Positions 58,571 to 64,000 of a DNA stretch of 64,000 nucleotides are shown piece by piece. Each line of letters starts with the position of its first letter. Position 1 is the stretch's first letter. Source of the stretch: Lineus longissimus (lineage: Eukaryota; Nemertea; Pilidiophora; Heteronemertea; Lineidae); assembly GCF_910592395.1 (NCBI RefSeq), contig NC_088324.1:3410001-3474000 (forward strand), written 5' to 3'. The translations under genes and the position numbers were made by a program. Under the pieces are notes generated by a model. That model ran no database searches and was not told the DNA's origin. It worked only from the letters and a program-made list of their open reading frames with translations.

Positions 58571-60345
58571 ATGGCGGCCTATGATCGGGATGAATACCTG
58601 ATGCTCGACGATTTTGAAAGTTTTTTTGCTGAAGAAGATGATCTTATCGCTCTCGAAGCTGACGATGGTGATGCCGATGTTTACTGTATATGCGGTGGAG
58701 CGGAAACTGATGAGATGATAGCCTGTGACTCTCCAGAATGCGTGATAGTGTGGCACCATTATAATTGTGTTGGTATGCAACCAGACACAGTGCCTGCTGG
58801 AGAGTGGATATGCATGAAATGCACTGACAGTGATAGCAGTTGCAACGAGATCAGTGCAATGGGCAAGGAAAACAGTTTAAAAGGTAAGCAACGGTTGAGA
58901 TTGAGATTAATATGATTTTCATTGACATTGTCCACCTGATGTGTCCTGACCAATGAGCCTAGTTATACCATGGAGGTATTATTAAGAATACCTCCATGGG
59001 CATGGTTATACTCGTACCCCATCCATATTAATTTATAATTACATCTCTTTATTTGACTTAAATTCTACATTTGATTCACTGAACTTTCTACTATTCAATT
59101 TCAGGGGTGAAAAGAAAGTCGCCAGATTCGGTCGCCAGCATCTTTGTCAGCGAGCCCAAGAAGAAAAATGAGATCACGAAGCCGAAGGAGAAGGCTTTGA
59201 AGAAAACTGCCCCGAAAACTGTACAAAAGCCTCATGGTAAGTTTGAATTTGAACTTATTTTTAATTTTGCATGATTAACATACATTTACAATTTACATTG
59301 TAGCCTGTTTTACCGGAGTGTACATGTGTACTAGTATCATGCTTGTTCTTAATTTTCTTTTTTTCATTTCAGTCACACATTTCAGTGAAGAGGAATTGAG
59401 AAGTAAATCCGCCGACATTCTTCAGCGTTCTCTCAAGAATGTTCGCCACAAGTTACCGAGGTTGGATAAGGAAGTTTCTCAATTACTGCAACAGTGTCAG
59501 ACCAGTGAAGCCTACAATGTTGTCAAAGACTTTGTTACGAAGCTGTGGAGCGGCATCAACGAAGCCAGCATCACCAAATCAAGGACAAATCAGAGCCTCG
59601 AATTTCAAGTGGAAGGTTTTCACAAATTGCGTCTCGATAAGGAGATGGACATTTCAAAATCTCATTAACGGCACCGTAGGCCTTGATAACCCCATCCTGA
59701 AACAGTTCATGTATCAGGAGACCGCACTGGAGGTGATCAAGTGCATTCAGTCAGGAGCGACAACAGGACCATCTGATGTGAAAGAACCGTCGTACAAACT
59801 CTCGCCAACTGAAGAACAGATTCTACGCTATGCTTCGGGATATGTTACGAAGAAACTTCGAAAGCACTTCAAAACACATGCCAAAAACAATCTGTGCTAG
59901 TGTTGTAGATTCATGGGACACCAAAGGAACTGAAACAGCTCCAAATTTCTTAGTTTACACAAAAAAGATGATCGATATCAAAGACAGGGGTGGTTTATTT
60001 CAAATCAACGATGATCTTTACATTCTCTTTCGAAGAATGGAACTAGTAGCTGGACCTCTGTTGTGTGCTTCGAACATGAAAAATCTGCAGAACTCAAATT
60101 TGCATCATAAGTTGACCACAGCCATTCTTGACAACAAACTTGTGCAACTCGGATTTCACAAACTGACAAATCTAGATGATGAAAAACTCAAAGAACTACT
60201 ATTGAGCAAGCTTGTGAAAAACTGGGTCACTCTCCGATGCAGGGCATTTGTTTCTGCATACTCCTACACACTGAGTAAGAACGAGAAATCTGTGTCACGA
60301 AAGTCCGAAAAACCACTGCGGAAAAAACTGAAGAAATCCACTTGA
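58571..60345 (+). pseudogene. PHD-finger gene, three exons, two frame changes
   Basis: Exon 1 (58571-58883, donor AAAAG/GTAAGC) starts MAAYDRDEYLML and ends in an ING-type PHD finger (YCICGG, MIACDSPECVIVWHHYNCVG, GEWICMKC), a fold that reads H3 tails, often H3K4me3. Exon 2 (59105-59236) is Lys-rich with VKRKSPDS. Exon 3 (from 59373) reads FSEEELRSKSADILQRSL, LDNPILKQFMYQ, RYASGYVTKKL, then SWDTKGTE, IDIKDRGGLFQINDDLYILF and a basic C-terminus. Phase is clean across both introns. Frame changes are needed near 59648 and 59880, so it is decayed or mis-sequenced. It converges on the P-type transposase with 46 bp between the two stops. Confidence 0.7.
58969..58998. repeat. 30-bp perfect palindrome in an intron
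   Basis: CATGGAGGTATT and AATACCTCCATG are perfect 12-bp arms around ATTAAG. It lies in intron 1 of the PHD gene. Its left 20 bp recur at 58325. The shape suggests a collapsed MITE or two joined transposon ends. Confidence 0.85.
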
Positions 60346-60391
60346 ATCATCTTTCAATGTCATGATTGAGATCCCAGAAAGATCGTAATGT

Positions 60392-63300
60392 TTATAGTCG
60401 TCTTTGTCTCTTTGGGAGGGGGGTGTCATCCATTACATTGTTGTTGCCTTGTCGATGTTGGCAGTTACCTCGAGTTGATGCTAGAACTGCAGGTGATCGT
60501 GCAACCTGAATCTTTAACGCATTGTTGCTGAACTGCTGCACATTTGGGTTATCACAACGGCCACCAATCCCTCGTTGCTGTGAGAAGTACTCTTCAAGCG
60601 GATCCTGTGACAGTTTTTCGGAGAGAAAGAATGTCACACCAGGCAACATCAGGAGATCTCTGGCCAAGGCAACAAATGATTTCACTGAAAACAAGAATGA
60701 TAACATGTATATGACGGTAGAATACTTCGGATGCCTATTACTGTTGTAGAATTATCTTCAATTGAGTGAATACATGTATTCATGACCTTTGTTTATACTA
60801 GTGTACAATAAAAGAAACAATATCATCTTAAAATATGTTGTTTGTGTTCAAAATTTCCCACTTACCAGTGATTCGGATTCCCTCTAGCGTTTCCCTACTG
60901 AGGCATAATCGATTCCTCTGGTCCTTACTCAGGTTAGGTACTGCCTGTGCTTCAGCTTCCCATTGGTCAATGAAGCCATGGAGGAAATCTTCTTCGAGCC
61001 ACTGCAAAGGAAAATAACATTTAGCATATATCTATGGCTGGTGCGCATTTATTTCATTTGAAATATACATGCAGTGTACACACATTCTACTAGTACATGC
61101 AGGAATCAAGACTGTCCAAGTCTTTGCAATAACTGATGCTTACCTTGAAACGCCAGTCATCAGGAGAAGTGTATGGTTCAAGAACTGGTTTCCTTTTCCT
61201 TGCACCAGTGCAGCGATTTGAAACATTCAGGCAGTCAAAGAACTGATCCATCATTCGGACAAACTTCTCGACAGATGTTGTGTCATGACCTCCAACAATC
61301 CTGAAGGCATCAGCAACACTTGTACTGAGGACCTGAAACATGAGGAATATGTTATTCTTCAAGTATACTAGTATGCATGTGTACATTTATTGATGGTCAG
61401 TCCAATACCGTTCATTTGTAAACAATACAATAGGTACATTGTTTTACATAGTTTATAAGTCACATTCTTGCTAACATGTCTCCTGATAAGTAACTAACCT
61501 GAGTTGCCAGCTTCACTTTCATTCTTAATGACGGTGTCAGATGCAGGTGATCATAGGTCATTTTGTTTGCAAGGCTGAACCTTCCTCCATCTTCTACTAG
61601 GCTTATTAACTGTGGCCATCTTATTGGTTGACCATTAAACTGAAGAAGAATGTTGGAATGTTATTTACATTAACATTTCTGAGGGGAGAAGGTGATAAAA
61701 ACAGACAAAATGATGGTACTCAATTGGGATGCCCACCGGTCAAAAAGACCAATAGTAGAGGTCTCCTTGGACGATTTAGGACAATTACTGATTATGTTTA
61801 ACACTAATATGGATGTTCATGAAAGTTATGGATACATACCATCAGATTTCTTGTTTTGTTGTGGAATCCACTATTCTCCCAATTATTTCTTGTGGTTTTC
61901 ATCAAGTGTGGAGGATCACAAATGAAGTAAATCTTCCGAGAAGGATCATATGGGTTTGTTGTGTGGTAAGTAGGTGCGTCATTTCCATGTAGGCGGTAAA
62001 ATCTTCTATTTGGAGATGCTCCATCTGATATAAATGCTCTGACGTAGAATCCAACACTTTCCAGTCGACCAACAGCCTCCCATACTACCCAGTACAACTG
62101 ATGGCTGCTGAAACCAGTACAGGGGAAATGAGCAAATGTCTCCTCCATATTGCTGAATAGGCCTCGGACCATAAAGGCTATAACATGTGTAGCCACAGTA
62201 GGAGTATCATCCCTTTCATCACACTGCCGTACCAACTGTGCTATCTCATTATTAATGTCACCAAGATCGCAGAATCCTAGCAGTTCGCCAGTAGCTGCAG
62301 AGTACACTAGTCCCGATTTTATCTTCATTTCATCGAAGAGCAAGCTAACATTAAACTTGAAATCAGGCATGTCTGATAGGTGGTCCTTCACTATCCTTTC
62401 TAGCACATGGTTATTGAAACCACTTGATGACTTGGTGAAAGAAGTATAATCCCTGAGAGTGGTTTCATGTGGTAAACGGAGAAATTTACTTCGGCCTATC
62501 ATCCGGTATGCAGCAGGCGACTTTGAATGGAGTGCTATGCACCACCGTATAAGAGCAGGATGCCATCTCATCTGTTTGCTAGGTTTTCTTGCTGCTAAAA
62601 GCTGCTGTTCCCAGAGCAGTTCCATGGGAGAACCAGCCTCAAAACTTTGGAGAACTTGACTGGTATTGTCTTCCATCACTTGCAGTAGGGACTTGTTAAG
62701 TGAATCTGCCACCTGCACATCTCCCTTTTTCAACAAGTCTTGAACTTTTTCCTTCAAGCTTTTCACATGCCGTTTCAAATAATGTCTCTCCTTTTGTAAG
62801 GCCGTCAGTTTACATTTCATTGCTCCAGGTGAGAGCCTATCATTTCTGGTGTGGGAGGAAAGGATGTGGTCACCTGGAGTAAGCCTGGTTCTCTGGGAAA
62901 ATGCAGCTTGTTTTGCACATAAGATGGGCCTGTATTGGGTGCAGACTGAGCAACGAACAACATTTGGAGGGGCATAAAGTTCACACTTTAAGTGGCAGAC
63001 TATTGAACTACTGCCTGTATGTTGTCCGTCTTCCTTTGCTTCAAGGGTTCCATCTGGTCGCCGGAATATAGCCAGTCCACTTGGGAAAAGGTCGCGGCAC
63101 AAGTCAGAAAATCCGCCAAGTCCAGGGCAAGGACGACAGTTACTCAGGAAATGGAGAAGCTTGCTAACGTCCTCCTTAGAATCTAAGACATGGGCTGAAG
63201 AGATATCCATCACTGGGTCTGTTATCAAATGTCCATATATGTACATTTCCCAAGTCCTGTCACTTTTCAGTTTAAAACATTTCTCAGGGAAACCGTTTTC

Positions 63301-63666
63301 CCCCATTAGCAGAAACAACAATCCAGTCTGTTTTTCCACTAAAGTATATCCGCATTCAGTACCTATGGCTTTGGCTTCATTGATATTCCACAAATTTTCT
63401 CCAGGAACGTCAAAACAACGTGACGAAACAGCTATATTAACACTTTGTTTCCGGTATTGTCCACTCCGCCACCATCTTTCCAGTTTCCTCTTGCAAGCTT
63501 CACAGATGTATGGGGGATAATTCTCATGATCCATGCACACGTCAAACCCGAGAGCTCTCTCTATAGCGACTTTGAACTTCTCCTTTTGGCAGGGCTGATG
63601 CCGGTGATGGCTATTCTTTTGTATGTTTTCTGAGCCACAGAGACGACACACATCGTGCAGATTCAT
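60392..63666 (-). CDS. P-element-type transposase with ZAD/RAG1-N-like zinc module, intact
   Basis: Five exons join in phase: 61840-63666, 61499-61639, 61144-61332, 60866-61001 and 60392-60684. This gives 861 residues with no stop. The start at 63666 is the first ATG, directly after a TTTCTCAG acceptor, so a 5-prime untranslated exon is likely. Residues 7-58 form a zinc module (C7-x2-C10, His20/His23, C55-x2-C58 in YPPYICEACKRKL) in place of the usual THAP. Then a coiled coil (about 290-330), and the P-type RNase H core: WHPALIRWCIALHSKSP, LLFDEMKIKSG (D445), FISDGASPNRRF (D548), ICDPPHLMKTTRNNW. The insertion domain follows, then LSQDPLEEYFSQQR and DNPNVQQF. Possibly functional. Confidence 0.88.
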
Positions 63667-64000
63667 CTGAGAAAGAAAAGAAATGAATACAATTAGCCGG
63701 TATTTGAATGTGACTATCCTGTCAAGTGTCATCATATTCACATCATCATCATCATCATATCATGACTGACTGATAGTGAATAAGTGATGACAATTGACAT
63801 GATGATGGACATGATCATGGAATGGATGGTAGGCATATATCATAGTCATCCTGTCTTTTAAACAGCATGGAGGTACTCCAGATGATAGCAACAACCATAG
63901 AAAGTAGCTAGAGAGAGGGGTGTGGCCATACTGCTTTTCCAGAAAACGGTGATCTTCAGAAACAAAATTCTAAATGTTCGCATCAGTTCGCATGCATTTG
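63667..64000. other. Upstream region with CAT microsatellite
   Basis: CATCATCATCATCATCAT runs from 63741. CATGGAGGTACTCCAG at about 63868 starts like the 58325 motif but is in the same orientation, so it is not an inverted end. The element's right terminus is not seen before the window stops. Confidence 0.5.

Noticed and set aside
58571-60345. PHD gene as a RAG2 homologue
   Set aside because: RAG2 has six kelch repeats before a C-terminal PHD. Here the PHD is N-terminal and no kelch motif is present, so only an analogy is proposed.
63868-63883. CATGGAGGTACTCCAG as the right terminus of the P-type element
   Set aside because: It is in the same orientation as the left motif at 58325 and matches only the first ten bases. 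A true end should be inverted.

Overview
The window is eukaryotic and looks like invertebrate metazoan DNA. Genes are split by GT/AG introns, there are no bacterial-style operons, AT-rich spacers are full of TACATGTA and TAGGCCTA words, and DNA transposons, foldback elements and minisatellites are very dense. The mix of Harbinger, piggyBac, THAP-type, P-like, Mutator-like and RAG1-like elements fits a marine invertebrate such as a mollusc, hemichordate, echinoderm or lancelet. I cannot fix the species. No rRNA or tRNA was recognised and I see no convincing conserved host gene. Almost everything that codes is a transposable-element gene or a relic of one.

Layout. 0-12 kb: a short CCGGTG-ended MITE, a 21-bp tandem array, a degenerate multi-exon gene (3.5-6.4 kb), an 88-bp minisatellite (7.4-8.3 kb), two perfect-type hairpins, a chromodomain exon, and a truncated Tc1-like element broken by an 18-G tract. 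12.5-18 kb: a 1.4-kb foldback element, nested MITEs, a BEL/Pao gag relic abutting a Harbinger end fragment. 19-30.6 kb: unknown plus-strand exons, then a minus-strand Mutator-like gene relic carrying a ubiquitin-protease-like tail. It is interrupted by an apparently intact piggyBac (24546-27171) and a 682-bp piggyBac MITE, both flanked by TTAA. 31.8-37.1 kb: hAT C-terminal relic, a CAAGAA-rich repeat, a BEN-domain gene with a possible MADS-like upstream exon, and a second, decayed piggyBac. 37.1-41.8 kb: a ten-exon THAP-type transposase relic with an unusual CXC-type cysteine tail.

44.4-50.3 kb: two Harbinger elements, one inside the other. Each has a DDE transposase and a convergent Myb/SANT-like partner, and all four genes are open. 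52.2-53.4 kb: a dispersed repeat with roughly 300-bp internal tandem units. 53.4-55.7 kb: an almost intact single-exon gene whose acidic residues and zinc ligands have the same spacing as the RAG1/Transib catalytic core. This is the best candidate for an undescribed system here. 56.2-58.2 kb: a chromodomain exon and a decayed errantivirus-type envelope gene. 58.6-63.7 kb: a PHD-finger gene converging, stop to stop within 46 bp, on a five-exon P-element-type transposase gene that reads open for 861 codons. Its N-terminus is a ZAD or RAG1-N-terminus-like zinc module instead of the usual THAP domain.

The genes work together only as transposon cassettes: transposase plus DNA-binding partner in the Harbinger elements, and perhaps transposase plus PHD reader in the P-like pair. 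Nesting gives relative ages: piggyBac is younger than the Mutator-like gene, and Harbinger A is younger than Harbinger B.
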